A stretch of DNA of 64,000 nucleotides from Sphingopyxis sp. TUF1 (GTDB taxonomy: Bacteria > Pseudomonadota > Alphaproteobacteria > Sphingomonadales > Sphingomonadaceae), in assembly GCF_036687315.1 (NCBI RefSeq), contig NZ_CP144683.1:2364001-2428000 (forward strand), written 5' to 3'. This document shows positions 27,230-35,462 of this stretch, in pieces; the stretch's first letter is position 1; every line of letters starts with the position of its first letter. Below the pieces are notes generated by a model that was not told the origin of the DNA, ran no database searches, and saw nothing but the letters and a program-made list of their open reading frames with translations. A program made the translations under genes and the position numbers.

Positions 27230-28633
27230 TCAAGTCTTGCCGCGGCGGTTGTAGCGCGTCTGCAGCATCGCCCACGCGGCGCGCAGCCCCAGCGCCGCGC
27301 CGCCCTTTGGTCGGCCGGGTTTCGCCGAAGGCCGCCAGGCGAAGGTGTCGATATGCGCCCATGCCGTCCCGTTGGGAACGAAACGCTTCAGGAACAGGGC
27401 CGCGGTAATCGCTCCTGCGAAGGGCGAGCTGCCCGCATTGCCCAGGTCGGCGATGTCGGTTTCGAGGAGGTCGGCATAGCCGTCCCACAGCGGCATCCGC
27501 CACAGCGGATCGTCGCGTTCGATGCCGCCCGCCAACATCGCCTCCGCCAGCGCATCGTCATTCGCGAACAGCGGCGGCAGGTCGGGGCCGAGCGCTACGC
27601 GCGCCGCACCCGTCAGCGTCGCGAAATCGACGATCAGTTCGGGTTCCGACTCCACTGCCTTTGCCAGCGCATCGCCCAGCACCAGCCGCCCCTCGGCGTC
27701 GGTGTTGCCGATTTCGACGGTCAGGCCTTTCCGGCTTTTCAGCACGTCGCCGGGGCGAAAGGCGTCGGATGAAATTGCGTTTTCCGCCGCCGCGACGAGG
27801 CAGTGCAGCTGCACGGGCAGACCTCTTGCCATCACCAGTTCGGCCAGCGCCAGCACATGCGCGGCGCCGCCCATATCCTTTTTCATCAGCCGCATTCCCG
27901 CCGCGGGCTTGATGTCGAGCCCGCCGCTGTCGAAGCTGATCCCCTTGCCGACGAGCGCGATGCGCGGGTGATCCTCCTTGCCCCACTCGATCTCGATCAG
28001 CCGCGGCGCGTGGTGCTTGGCGGCGGCACGCCCGACCGCATGGATCATCGGATAGCCCTGTTCGAGCGCTTCGCCCTTGGTGACGGTCAGCTTGCCGCCA
28101 TGCGCCTTGGCGATGCGTTCGGCGGCCTTTTCGATCGCTGCCGGGCCCATGTCGGCGGCGGGCGTGTTGACGAGGTCGCGCACGAGCGCGACCGCACGCG
28201 CCTCGGCGACCATCGGGGCGATCGCGGCCACGTCCGTCGTGAGCAGGACGCGCGGCCCCTTTGCAGTCGCTTTCGATTTATAGGTGTCGAAGCGATATTG
28301 CGCGCTCATCCACCCGAACATCGCCTTGCCGGGTTGCCGGCCCTCGACGCGATAGCGGCCTTCGGGCAGGATCTGGCCCAGCTTGGCGAGGCACCACGCC
28401 GACAGGCTTTCGACATCAGCCACCGTCGTGACGACCGACCATTTGTCGGGATCGTCGCCGGGCAGGATGGCGTGGACATAGGCATCGGGCTTGAAACCGA
28501 CCGCGGTCAAATGCGCGCGTTCGCGCGCGCTGCGCCCCTTCAGCCATTCGTCATAGCCCATTTTGTTGACGAGATGGATCGGGCGGGCCTCCTGCCCCTT
28601 GTCGGGCTGGATCAGGTCGGAATAGTCGGTCAT
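27230..28633 (-). CDS. pepA: leucyl aminopeptidase family (M17)
   Basis: 467 residues. The M17 catalytic core is complete: VGKGISFDSGGLDIKP (metal Lys/Asp), NTDAEGRLVLGDAL signature (Asp, Glu, Arg), and an N-terminal macro-like domain (VVTTVADVESLS... LGQILPEGRY). It removes N-terminal residues from peptides in the cytoplasm with two metal ions and works as a hexamer. The start overlaps by two bases with the divergent ORF frame at 28632; the next plus-strand gene begins at 28689. Substrate range beyond leucine is not visible. Confidence 0.95.
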   Translation of the reverse strand: MTDYSDLIQPDKGQEARPIHLVNKMGYDEWLKGRSARERAHLTAVGFKPDAYVHAILPGDDPDKWSVVTTVADVESLSAWCLAKLGQILPEGRYRVEGRQPGKAMFGWMSAQYRFDTYKSKATAKGPRVLLTTDVAAIAPMVAEARAVALVRDLVNTPAADMGPAAIEKAAERIAKAHGGKLTVTKGEALEQGYPMIHAVGRAAAKHHAPRLIEIEWGKEDHPRIALVGKGISFDSGGLDIKPAAGMRLMKKDMGGAAHVLALAELVMARGLPVQLHCLVAAAENAISSDAFRPGDVLKSRKGLTVEIGNTDAEGRLVLGDALAKAVESEPELIVDFATLTGAARVALGPDLPPLFANDDALAEAMLAGGIERDDPLWRMPLWDGYADLLETDIADLGNAGSSPFAGAITAALFLKRFVPNGTAWAHIDTFAWRPSAKPGRPKGGAALGLRAAWAMLQTRYNRRGKT

Positions 28634-28688
28634 GCGCGCCGTGCTAGGCCGCTCGGGATATTTTGTCGATTCCCGGCGTTATGCTGAT

Positions 28689-29522
28689 ATGACGATCGAA
28701 AGACCCTGGCGAAACGCCGTTCCCTTGGTTGCCGGTGCGTTGCTGCTGGCGGGCTGTTCCGAAGACAAGCCGACGCAGGCCGAAAAGGCGGCGGCTGCCG
28801 CCGTTCCCGGTGCGCCGCCGGAGGCTGCGGCCGACGAAGCGTCCAAAAATGCACCGGCATCGAACGTCAGCGAAAGCAGTGACCTGATCGAGTTCACCTA
28901 TAGCTATCCGGCCGAGGCCGCGCGCATTCCCGAACTGGCAAAGGCGCTCGATAGCGATCGTGCCGCGAAGCGCGCGGCGCTGGTTGCGGCGGCGGACCGC
29001 GACAAGGCCGCAGCCGAAAAGAACGACTATCCCTATCGCCCGCACAGCCATCGCCAGACCTGGCAGCGCGTCACCGACACGCCGCGCTTCCTCAGCCTGT
29101 CGGCCGAAATCGATACCTATTCGGGCGGCGCACACGGGATGGAGGTCTTCGATACGCTGCTCTGGGACCGCAATCGGCGCAAGCGGATGAACCCGCTCGA
29201 CCTGTTCGAAAGCAGCGCCGCCTTCGACGCTGCGGTCCGCAATTCGTTTTGCGCGGCGATCAAGCGCGCGAAGGCGGCAAAGGGCATCACAGCGGACGAG
29301 GCACCCGACAGCCCCTTTGCCAAATGCCCGCCGGCATCGGCGCAAACGGTGTGGATCGGTTCGTCCGACGGGCGCTATCTCGACCGGCTGACGATCGCGA
29401 TCGCCCCTTATGAAGTCGGCCCCTATGCCGAGGGCAGCTACCGGATCAACGTGCCGATGACCGGCGCGGTCGCGCGCGTCGTCAAGGACCAATTCGCGCG
29501 CGACGTCCTGCCCATAAACTAA
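28689..29522 (+). CDS. lipoprotein with DUF4163/DUF3298-like domain
   Basis: 277 residues from the ATG at 28689. Signal peptide with lipobox LLAGC, then an Ala/Glu-rich linker and a C-terminal domain whose strand pattern (FTYSYPAEAARIPEL, RFLSLSAEIDTYSGGAHGMEVFDTLLWDRNRRKRM and DRLTIAIAPYEVGPYAEGSYRINVP) is that of the DUF3298/RsiV-type fold. RsiV-like domains bind lysozyme in Bacillus, but a similar role here is not implied. It sits directly in front of the SDR gene with a 24-base gap. Function unknown. Confidence 0.82.
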   Translation: MTIERPWRNAVPLVAGALLLAGCSEDKPTQAEKAAAAAVPGAPPEAAADEASKNAPASNVSESSDLIEFTYSYPAEAARIPELAKALDSDRAAKRAALVAAADRDKAAAEKNDYPYRPHSHRQTWQRVTDTPRFLSLSAEIDTYSGGAHGMEVFDTLLWDRNRRKRMNPLDLFESSAAFDAAVRNSFCAAIKRAKAAKGITADEAPDSPFAKCPPASAQTVWIGSSDGRYLDRLTIAIAPYEVGPYAEGSYRINVPMTGAVARVVKDQFARDVLPIN

Positions 29523-29546
29523 GGTTCATCAAGCAAGGAAAATAAC

Positions 29547-30482
29547 ATGGCGAAACGCCCGAAGGCCGGCAAGGTCGGCGAAAGCGAGAAGGAAAAGAAG
29601 GGCAAAAGCAGCGCCGCGGCCAAGCTGCGCCGCGAAGTCGGGTCGGCGAAGACGATCAAGACGCCGCCGTCCGACCGCGAAGCCGATCTCGACCGCGCGC
29701 CCAAGTGGGAGCCGCGCTATCCGGGGTCGGGGCGCCTTGATGGCAAGGTCGCGATTGTGACCGGCGGCGACAGCGGGATCGGCCGGGCCGTCTGCGCCCT
29801 GTTTGCACGCGAGGGCGCGGACATTGCGATCGTCTATCTGAAGAATAAGGCGGATGCCGCGGAGACGGCGGCAATCGTCGAGCGCGAGGGGCGCCGCGCG
29901 ATCACGATCAAGGCCGATGTGGGCAAGGTCAAGGCGGGCGAGACAATCGTTACGCAGACGGTCAAGGCGTTCGGCCGCCTCGACATCCTCGTCAACAATG
30001 CGGGCGAACAGCATCCGGCCGAAGATATTCGCGACATCAGCTCCGCGCAGCTCGAACGCACCTTCGCCACCAATATTTTCGGCATGTTCTATCTGGTGCA
30101 GGCGGCCTTGCCGCATCTCGGCAAGGGCGCGGCGATCGTCAATTGCACCAGCGTCACCATGTATCAGGGCGCGCGCGGCCTGCTCGACTATAGCGCGACC
30201 AAGGGCGCGATTACGGCCTTTACGCGGTCGCTCAGTGAAAATCTGGTCGAAAAGGGGATCCGGGTAAATGCGGTCGCGCCGGGGCCGATCTGGACGCCGC
30301 TCAACCCGCGCGGCGGCGCTCCGGCTAAAAAGGTCGCAAGTTTCGGCGAATCGACGCCGATGAAACGGCCGGGCGAACCCAATGAGGTTGCCCCTTGCTT
30401 CCTGTTCCTGGCCTGCGACGACAGCAGCTATATGTCGGGCCAGGTGTTGCATCCCAACGGCGGCACGATCGTTAATGGCTAG
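29547..30482 (+). CDS. SDR family oxidoreductase, YghA-like
   Basis: 311 residues. A Lys-rich N-terminal 45 residues (SEKEKKGKSSAAAKLRRE) precedes the Rossmann core: VTGGDSGIGRAV (NAD(P) binding), NNAGEQ, and the catalytic YSATKGA (Tyr-x-x-x-Lys). The layout with PGSGRLDGKVAIVTGG near residue 60 matches the stress-related YghA/Gsp39-type branch. The substrate is unknown. The last codons and stop, with the following ribosome-binding region, are part of a 29-base tandem duplication (30470-30527). A small DUF3008 gene follows. Confidence 0.92.
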   Translation: MAKRPKAGKVGESEKEKKGKSSAAAKLRREVGSAKTIKTPPSDREADLDRAPKWEPRYPGSGRLDGKVAIVTGGDSGIGRAVCALFAREGADIAIVYLKNKADAAETAAIVEREGRRAITIKADVGKVKAGETIVTQTVKAFGRLDILVNNAGEQHPAEDIRDISSAQLERTFATNIFGMFYLVQAALPHLGKGAAIVNCTSVTMYQGARGLLDYSATKGAITAFTRSLSENLVEKGIRVNAVAPGPIWTPLNPRGGAPAKKVASFGESTPMKRPGEPNEVAPCFLFLACDDSSYMSGQVLHPNGGTIVNG

Positions 30483-30527
30483 CGGGGCGGCAAAGGAGCG
30501 TTAATGGCTAGCGGGGCGGCAAAGGAG
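30470..30527 (+). repeat. 29-base tandem duplication at SDR stop
   Basis: The unit cgttaatggctagcggggcg plus gcaaaggag occurs twice in a row with no mismatches (30470-30498, 30499-30527). It contains the SDR stop (tag in ggctag) and an aaaggag ribosome-binding site, so the repeat makes a second copy of both. Confidence 0.9.
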
Positions 30528-30534
30528 ACAGACC

Positions 30535-30717
30535 ATGCCTGCCAAATCCAAAGCTCAGCAGAAAGCCGCCGGCGCCGCACTCAGCGCCAAGCGCGGTGAG
30601 ACGCCCAAGTCGAAGCTCAAAGGCGCATCGAAAGAGATGGCCAAAGGCATGAGCGAGAAACAGCTTGAGGACTTCGCTAAAGGCTCGACCAAGGGCAAGC
30701 CCGAGCGCGTCGAGTGA
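30535..30717 (+). CDS. DUF3008 family small protein
   Basis: 60 residues, strongly basic and Lys/Ala-rich (MPAKSKAQQKAAGAALSAKR, SKLKGASKEMAKGMSEKQLEDFAKG), the DUF3008 pattern. It has no signal peptide and looks partly disordered. DUF3008 proteins often occur near stress or nucleoid-related genes; function is not established. The ribosome-binding site aaaggag is the second copy of the 29-base duplication, 8 bases from the ATG. Co-transcription with the SDR is likely. Confidence 0.9.
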   Translation: MPAKSKAQQKAAGAALSAKRGETPKSKLKGASKEMAKGMSEKQLEDFAKGSTKGKPERVE

Positions 30718-30720
30718 TGC

Positions 30721-32232
30721 TTATTCGGCCGCTTCCAGTTCGCTTGACGCCGGTTCCGCCCTCGTCTTGGCATCGGTGAAGGTCAGTACGCCGTCGTCGA
30801 TTGCGCCGGTGCGCATATCGATCCGGTCCTGCACATAATTCTGGCTGAGCCGCCACGGCATTGATGTCGTACTTTTGGGCATGATATGGAGCGACCGCTG
30901 GATATAGCCCGACGAGAAGTCGAAGACATTTTCTTCCTCGAGGCTCGACGGATCGGCGAGTACTGGCGTGGCAACGACCGTGTTCGTCGCCTTCATATGG
31001 TTGAGCACGCGGCAGACATATTCGGACACGATGTCGGCGCGAAGCGTCCAGCTGGCGTTGAGATAACCGAACACCGCCGAAAAATTCGGGACGTTCGAGA
31101 ACATGCACGCTTTGTAATAATAATGCTCGTGCCACTCGACGCGCTCGCCATCGACGCGCACCGGGATTTTGCCCGCCACGGCCAGCTTAAGTCCGGTTGC
31201 GGTGATGATAATGTCGGCGTCCAGATGCTTGCCCGACTTCAGCTGGATTCCGGTCGCGTCGAACCGCTCGATATGATCGGTGACGACCGACGCCTTGCCC
31301 GCTTTCATCGCCTCGAAGAAATCGGCGTCGGGGACGAGACAGAGACGTTGGTCCCACGGATTGTAGGGCGGCGTGAAAGCCTCCGCATCATAATGATCGC
31401 CCAAGGTAGCCTTCAGCTTCCTCGTCAGGAAATCCTTGACCTTCTCGGGCTTCTCGCGCGCGCGGCGGAAGGCGACGTCCTGCAGGCGGACATTCTTGTA
31501 CCGCGTTATTTTGTAGGCCAGTTTTTCAGGCAGGATCTTGCGCAGGAAGTTGGCAAAGCCGTCCTTCGCCGGGCGGATGAAATACCAGGTGGGAGTGCGT
31601 TGCAGCATCGTGACATGCGCCGCTTCGGGCATCGAGGGGACGATGGTGACCGCGGTTGCACCCGATCCGATCACGACGACCTGCTTGCCACGGTAGTCGA
31701 GATCTTTCGGCCAGAATTGCGGGTGGACGATCTGACCTTTAAAATCCTCGCGGCCCGCGAAATTCGCGTCGAACGGCTCGTCATAATCATAATAGCCGGC
31801 ACCGAGATACAGCCAGCGCGCGGTCGTCGTCGAGGTTCGGCCCTCGCTGTCTTCCATCGTCACCGTCCAGCGCGCGGCGGCGCTGTCCCAATCGGCGCCG
31901 ACGACCTTGCGGTGGAAGCGGATGCGTTCGCGGATGTGACGTTCATCGACGATGCGATTGAGATAATCGAGGATCGCGGGGCCATCGGCGATCGACTTTT
32001 CATGCTTCCACGGTTCGAAGATAAAGCCCAGCGTGTGCATGTCGCTGTCCGAGCGGATGCCGGGGTATCGGAACAGATCCCACGTGCCGCCCAGCTGCGC
32101 GCGGCGCTCGACCAGAGCGAAGCTGCGGTCAGGGCAGTGCATCTGAAGATGGACCGCCATGCCGATGCCCGAAATGCCCGCGCCGACGATCACCACATCC
32201 TGATCCACGGGGCTCGCCGTGTTCGCCATCAT
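30721..32232 (-). CDS. flavin monooxygenase, Baeyer-Villiger/EthA type
   Basis: 503 residues. The FAD-binding GAGISGIGMA (near residue 17), the BVMO fingerprint FKGQIVHPQFWP and a second NADP-binding GSGATAV are in order. The C-terminal half carries TATGLKL and YVCRVLNHM. EthA-type enzymes oxidise ketones or activate prodrugs. It is encoded alone on the minus strand, with its 3' end 4 bases from the DUF3008 stop (convergent) and a 190-base gap to the divergent NUDIX-DUF47 gene. The substrate is unknown. Confidence 0.92.
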   Translation of the reverse strand: MMANTASPVDQDVVIVGAGISGIGMAVHLQMHCPDRSFALVERRAQLGGTWDLFRYPGIRSDSDMHTLGFIFEPWKHEKSIADGPAILDYLNRIVDERHIRERIRFHRKVVGADWDSAAARWTVTMEDSEGRTSTTTARWLYLGAGYYDYDEPFDANFAGREDFKGQIVHPQFWPKDLDYRGKQVVVIGSGATAVTIVPSMPEAAHVTMLQRTPTWYFIRPAKDGFANFLRKILPEKLAYKITRYKNVRLQDVAFRRAREKPEKVKDFLTRKLKATLGDHYDAEAFTPPYNPWDQRLCLVPDADFFEAMKAGKASVVTDHIERFDATGIQLKSGKHLDADIIITATGLKLAVAGKIPVRVDGERVEWHEHYYYKACMFSNVPNFSAVFGYLNASWTLRADIVSEYVCRVLNHMKATNTVVATPVLADPSSLEEENVFDFSSGYIQRSLHIMPKSTTSMPWRLSQNYVQDRIDMRTGAIDDGVLTFTDAKTRAEPASSELEAAE

Positions 32233-32422
32233 GTCATCTCCCAGTCGTCTTGTGCGCGCAGATTACGCACCACGTTGCATTTTGCAATCGAATTGGCGTT
32301 TACCGAAAGCACGGCGGGTGGATGCGGCTATGCTTGTGACTGTCACAAAAATGTCATAGGCGCGACACCCGTTTGTCAACTTTGGCCGGCCGGCCATGCC
32401 AACCTTTGGAAAGGATAGCCAA

Positions 32423-33547
32423 ATGCGTCAGATCGCCGTCCTTCCCTATCGATTCGGCGGCCCGGCGCAGGACGGGCCGACTGAAATCCTGCTGATCACC
32501 TCGCGCGAAACGAAACGCTGGGTGATACCAAAAGGCAATCCGCTGACCGGAATGGAGCGCCACGCTGCCGCGGCGGTCGAGGCCGAAGAGGAGGCGGGCG
32601 TGATCGGCGCGGTGTGCCCGACGCCGATCGGCAGCTATGAATATCGCAAGCGCCGCGCGAATGGCGCGTCGATCATGTATAACGTCGAAGTCTTCCCGCT
32701 CGCGGTTACGAACGAACTCGCCGAGTGGAAGGAAATGGACGAGCGCGAGCGCCGATGGTTCGCCTTTCACGATGCCGCGGCGGCGGTCGACGAGACCGAT
32801 CTGCAGGCGCTGATCCGCTCGTTCGGCGACGGCGGCTTCCGGGCCGTTGCGCAGCCGCGCGGGGCGGTGCTGAATAATGATGAGAAGACAGGGGTAAGCC
32901 GGATGTTCGCATGGTTTCAGCGTCTGCTGCCGCGGCAGGGCAATTTTTTCGAATTGTTCGAAAGCCACGCGGCGACGCTGGTCGCAGGCGCGAACGCGCT
33001 GTCGCGCATGTTGCAGGGCGGCGACGGCATGGCCGACCATGTGCGCGAGATTATCGAGCGCGAGCATGACGCCGACGCGATCACGCGTGAGGTGCTTCAG
33101 ACCGTCCGCCGGACCTTCCTGACTCCCTTCGACCGCAGCGCGATCACCGACCTGATCGCCTCGATGGACGATGCGATCGACGAGATGCAGAAAACCGCGG
33201 GTGCGGTCGACCTGTACGACGTTACCGAGTTCGAACCCGAGATGCGCGATATTGGGGGTATCATCGTCGATGCCGCGCGCCTGACCGCGGAAGCGCTGCC
33301 GTTGCTCCGCAACATCGGCGCCAACGGTCCGCGGCTCCATGAACTCACCGAAAGGCTGGTCCGGATGGAGGGTCATGCCGACGAAATCCACGCATCGGGG
33401 CTGAAACGGCTGTTCCGCGAACATGGCGAGGCGAATCCGACGCGCTTCCTGATCGCGCGCGAGCTGTTCCGTCACCTCGAGCGCGTCACTGACAGTTTCG
33501 AGGATGTCGCGAACGAAATCGACGGTCTGGTCATCGACCACGCCTAG
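32423..33547 (+). CDS. NUDIX-DUF47 (PhoU-like) fusion protein
   Basis: 374 residues. Residues 1-145 are a NUDIX domain: ILLITSRETKRWVIPKG, then the box G38NPLTG...VEAEEEAGV60, with the EExG core intact but two usual positions changed (Met44 for Glu and Val52 for Arg). Residues about 160-374 are a DUF47/PhoU-like helical domain starting MFAWFQRLLPRQGNFFELFE and carrying acid motifs EREHDAD (212-218), MEGHADEIH (315-323) and ERVTDSFEDVANEID (353-367). The ATG at 32423 has an aaagga site 7 bases upstream. An internal ATG at 32903, with gggg 8 bases upstream, could also yield DUF47 alone. A PiT transporter gene starts 16 bases downstream. DUF47 proteins are PiT accessory proteins; the role of the NUDIX part is inferred to be signal or nucleotide turnover. 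Confidence 0.82.
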   Translation: MRQIAVLPYRFGGPAQDGPTEILLITSRETKRWVIPKGNPLTGMERHAAAAVEAEEEAGVIGAVCPTPIGSYEYRKRRANGASIMYNVEVFPLAVTNELAEWKEMDERERRWFAFHDAAAAVDETDLQALIRSFGDGGFRAVAQPRGAVLNNDEKTGVSRMFAWFQRLLPRQGNFFELFESHAATLVAGANALSRMLQGGDGMADHVREIIEREHDADAITREVLQTVRRTFLTPFDRSAITDLIASMDDAIDEMQKTAGAVDLYDVTEFEPEMRDIGGIIVDAARLTAEALPLLRNIGANGPRLHELTERLVRMEGHADEIHASGLKRLFREHGEANPTRFLIARELFRHLERVTDSFEDVANEIDGLVIDHA

Positions 33548-33562
33548 GCGGGGGCGCCCTTC

Positions 33563-34576
33563 ATGCACGAACTCGCTTTCCCGCTCCTCGTTGGCCTGAT
33601 CATCCTCGCGCTGGCGTTCGATTTCCTGAATGGACTGCACGACGCGGCGAACAGCATCGCGACGGTTGTCGCGACGCGGTTGCTGCGCCCGGTGCAGGCC
33701 GTGATGTTCGCGGCCTTTTTCAACTTCGCGGCCTATTTCCTGAGCCTCGCCTTTCCGGCGCTGCACAAGGTTGCCGAAACGATCGGGGCGGGTTTGATCG
33801 ACAAGGATCTCGTGACGCCCGCGGTTGTGTTCGGCGCGCTGGTGGGCGCAATGTTCTGGAATGTCGTGACCTGGCTGAAAGGCATCCCGTCCTCGTCGAG
33901 TCATGCGCTGGTCGGCGGCATCGTCGGTGCAGGCGTCGCCCATGCCGGGTTCGAGGGGATTCAGTGGAGCGGGCTCAACAAGACCGTGATTGCGATCTTT
34001 CTGTCGCCGATGCTCGGCATGTTCCTTGCGATGCTGGTCATGCTCGCGAGCAGCTGGGCGCTGCACCGCGCGACAGCCAAATTCGCCGAATCGACCTTTC
34101 GGACCCTGCATCTCTTTTCGTCGGCCGCCTATTCGCTGAGCCACGGACTCAACGATGCGCAAAAGACGATGGGGATCATCGCGGTGCTGCTTTACTCCAC
34201 CGGCTATCTGTCGGGCGAGTTCCATGTGCCGCACTGGGTCGCATTTTCCTGTTATATCGCGATCGCGCTCGGCACGCTGTCGGGCGGGTGGAAGATTATC
34301 GAGACGATGGGCGGGCGCATCACCAAATTGTCGCACCATCAGGGCTTTGCCGCCTCGACCGGCGGGTCGATCATGGTGTTCACCGCCAGCCTGCTCGGCA
34401 TCCCCGTATCGACCACGCACACGATTACCGGCAGCATCATCGGCGCCGGTGTCGCGCGGCGGACGAGCGCGGTACGCTGGGGCGTCGCGGGCAATGTCAT
34501 CGCGGCGTGGTTCATCACCATTCCCGCCAGCGCGGCGGTGGCGGCGCTGTTCTATGCGCTGACGCGGCTGTTCTAA
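33563..34576 (+). CDS. PiT family inorganic phosphate transporter
   Basis: 337 residues with about ten membrane helices and the two-repeat PiT signature: FDFLNGLHDAANSIATVVATR in the first half and HGLNDAQKTMGIIAV in the second. PiT proteins import phosphate (often as a metal-phosphate complex) with H+ or Na+. It follows the NUDIX-DUF47 gene by 16 bases, so co-transcription is likely. DUF47-PiT pairing is well known in rhizobia; the NUDIX fusion is the uncommon part. The sequence does not tell the affinity class. Confidence 0.95.
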   Translation: MHELAFPLLVGLIILALAFDFLNGLHDAANSIATVVATRLLRPVQAVMFAAFFNFAAYFLSLAFPALHKVAETIGAGLIDKDLVTPAVVFGALVGAMFWNVVTWLKGIPSSSSHALVGGIVGAGVAHAGFEGIQWSGLNKTVIAIFLSPMLGMFLAMLVMLASSWALHRATAKFAESTFRTLHLFSSAAYSLSHGLNDAQKTMGIIAVLLYSTGYLSGEFHVPHWVAFSCYIAIALGTLSGGWKIIETMGGRITKLSHHQGFAASTGGSIMVFTASLLGIPVSTTHTITGSIIGAGVARRTSAVRWGVAGNVIAAWFITIPASAAVAALFYALTRLF

Positions 34577-34600
34577 GGTTGGTATGGCCGCGGCGAAAGC

Positions 34601-34771
34601 GGCGGAAATCCGCCTAACTTCACTCGCAAATCGCGTTTTGCATTGCTGTCCAGCAGGTCCGGGATGACGAAGGGAAAGAAAGTCTGATTCTCGGAAAGTC
34701 GCAGAAAACTGCGTAACTTTACTCGCAAATCGCTGTTCAGGGGCGCGGGCGATGACCATCCCGCAAGGCTA
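34601..34771. repeat. composite repeat element, family F copy 2
   Basis: It has the half-elements ggcggaaatccgcctaactt (34601) and cagaaaactgcgtaacttta (34693), with caggtccgggatgacgaagg between them. Read on the other strand, it matches 21405-21648 in order and content. It lies between the PiT gene and the AT-richer membrane-protein gene. Confidence 0.65.
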
Positions 34772-34864
34772 TAGGTGCCAAATAATGTAGGACAGCGATT
34801 TCTGTTATCAGCTTATGCCCACGATCGGGCTTGCTTCCTTCTCGGGCACCAGTATCTTTCTAAA

Positions 34865-35431
34865 ATGGTAAGTAGGCCTAAAAAGGAAGTCGAGCGAGAA
34901 TGGGCGGAACTGGCTGCGACGCTCACCGCCAATTCTCTAGCCCGAGATAGCTTCCTAGCTGTTGCCCATACGGCGCTCTTTGCCGCGTCTATCGCATTCC
35001 TTTCGGACATCGTGGGAAGCAGACCCCCGATCGCAATTTGGCTCATTATCATTGCATGGGCGTCGGCCGTCATCGGACTTCTATCATTGACCATCAGCTA
35101 TGTTTCTGCGGACAAAGCAATTCGCACTCGGTTTGAACAAATTCACGATCTTGAGCCCTTTCAGTCGAGTATAACCGATCGATTAAACCTCATCGCGACG
35201 ATCACGTTTGCTGTGAGCCTTATCTTGACGTTCTTCTTTTCTTCTATTAATGTTCTTCGCATGAACGAGCCGAAAACCCCGCCTAGTTACGAGCAACGCG
35301 GCGTTGCGCCGGCACCGAGAATGCCCTCTAATACTGGCAATGGTGGAGGTGCAGGTGTTCCTCCTGCGCCACGAATGCCGCCGCCATCCCCGTCACCCGC
35401 GCCTGCGCCGTCTCCGACACCCAAAGGTTGA
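34865..35431 (+). CDS. membrane protein with Pro-rich C-terminus, AT-richer
   Basis: 188 residues from the ATG at 34865; a GTG at 34775 gives a longer frame without a better site. Three membrane segments are likely: SFLAVAHTALFAASIAFL, WLIIIAWASAVIGLLSLTI and IATITFAVSLILTFFFSSI. A cytosolic stretch rich in charged residues precedes them (KKEVEREWAEL), and a 40-residue tail of Pro/Ala/Ser (PPPSPSPAPAPSPT) follows. Base composition (about half AT with codons such as ata, tta, aat) differs from all neighbours, suggesting recent transfer. No family recognised; no partner gene visible. Confidence 0.7.
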   Translation: MVSRPKKEVEREWAELAATLTANSLARDSFLAVAHTALFAASIAFLSDIVGSRPPIAIWLIIIAWASAVIGLLSLTISYVSADKAIRTRFEQIHDLEPFQSSITDRLNLIATITFAVSLILTFFFSSINVLRMNEPKTPPSYEQRGVAPAPRMPSNTGNGGGAGVPPAPRMPPPSPSPAPAPSPTPKG

Positions 35432-35462
35432 CTTAGTTTTCGTCGCCAGCTGATCGTTGGCT

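Noticed and set aside
32354..34759. 801-residue minus-strand ORF over the NUDIX-DUF47 and PiT genes
   Set aside because: Antisense shadow; low-complexity Arg/Gln/His-rich sequence without a signal, domain or ribosome-binding site.
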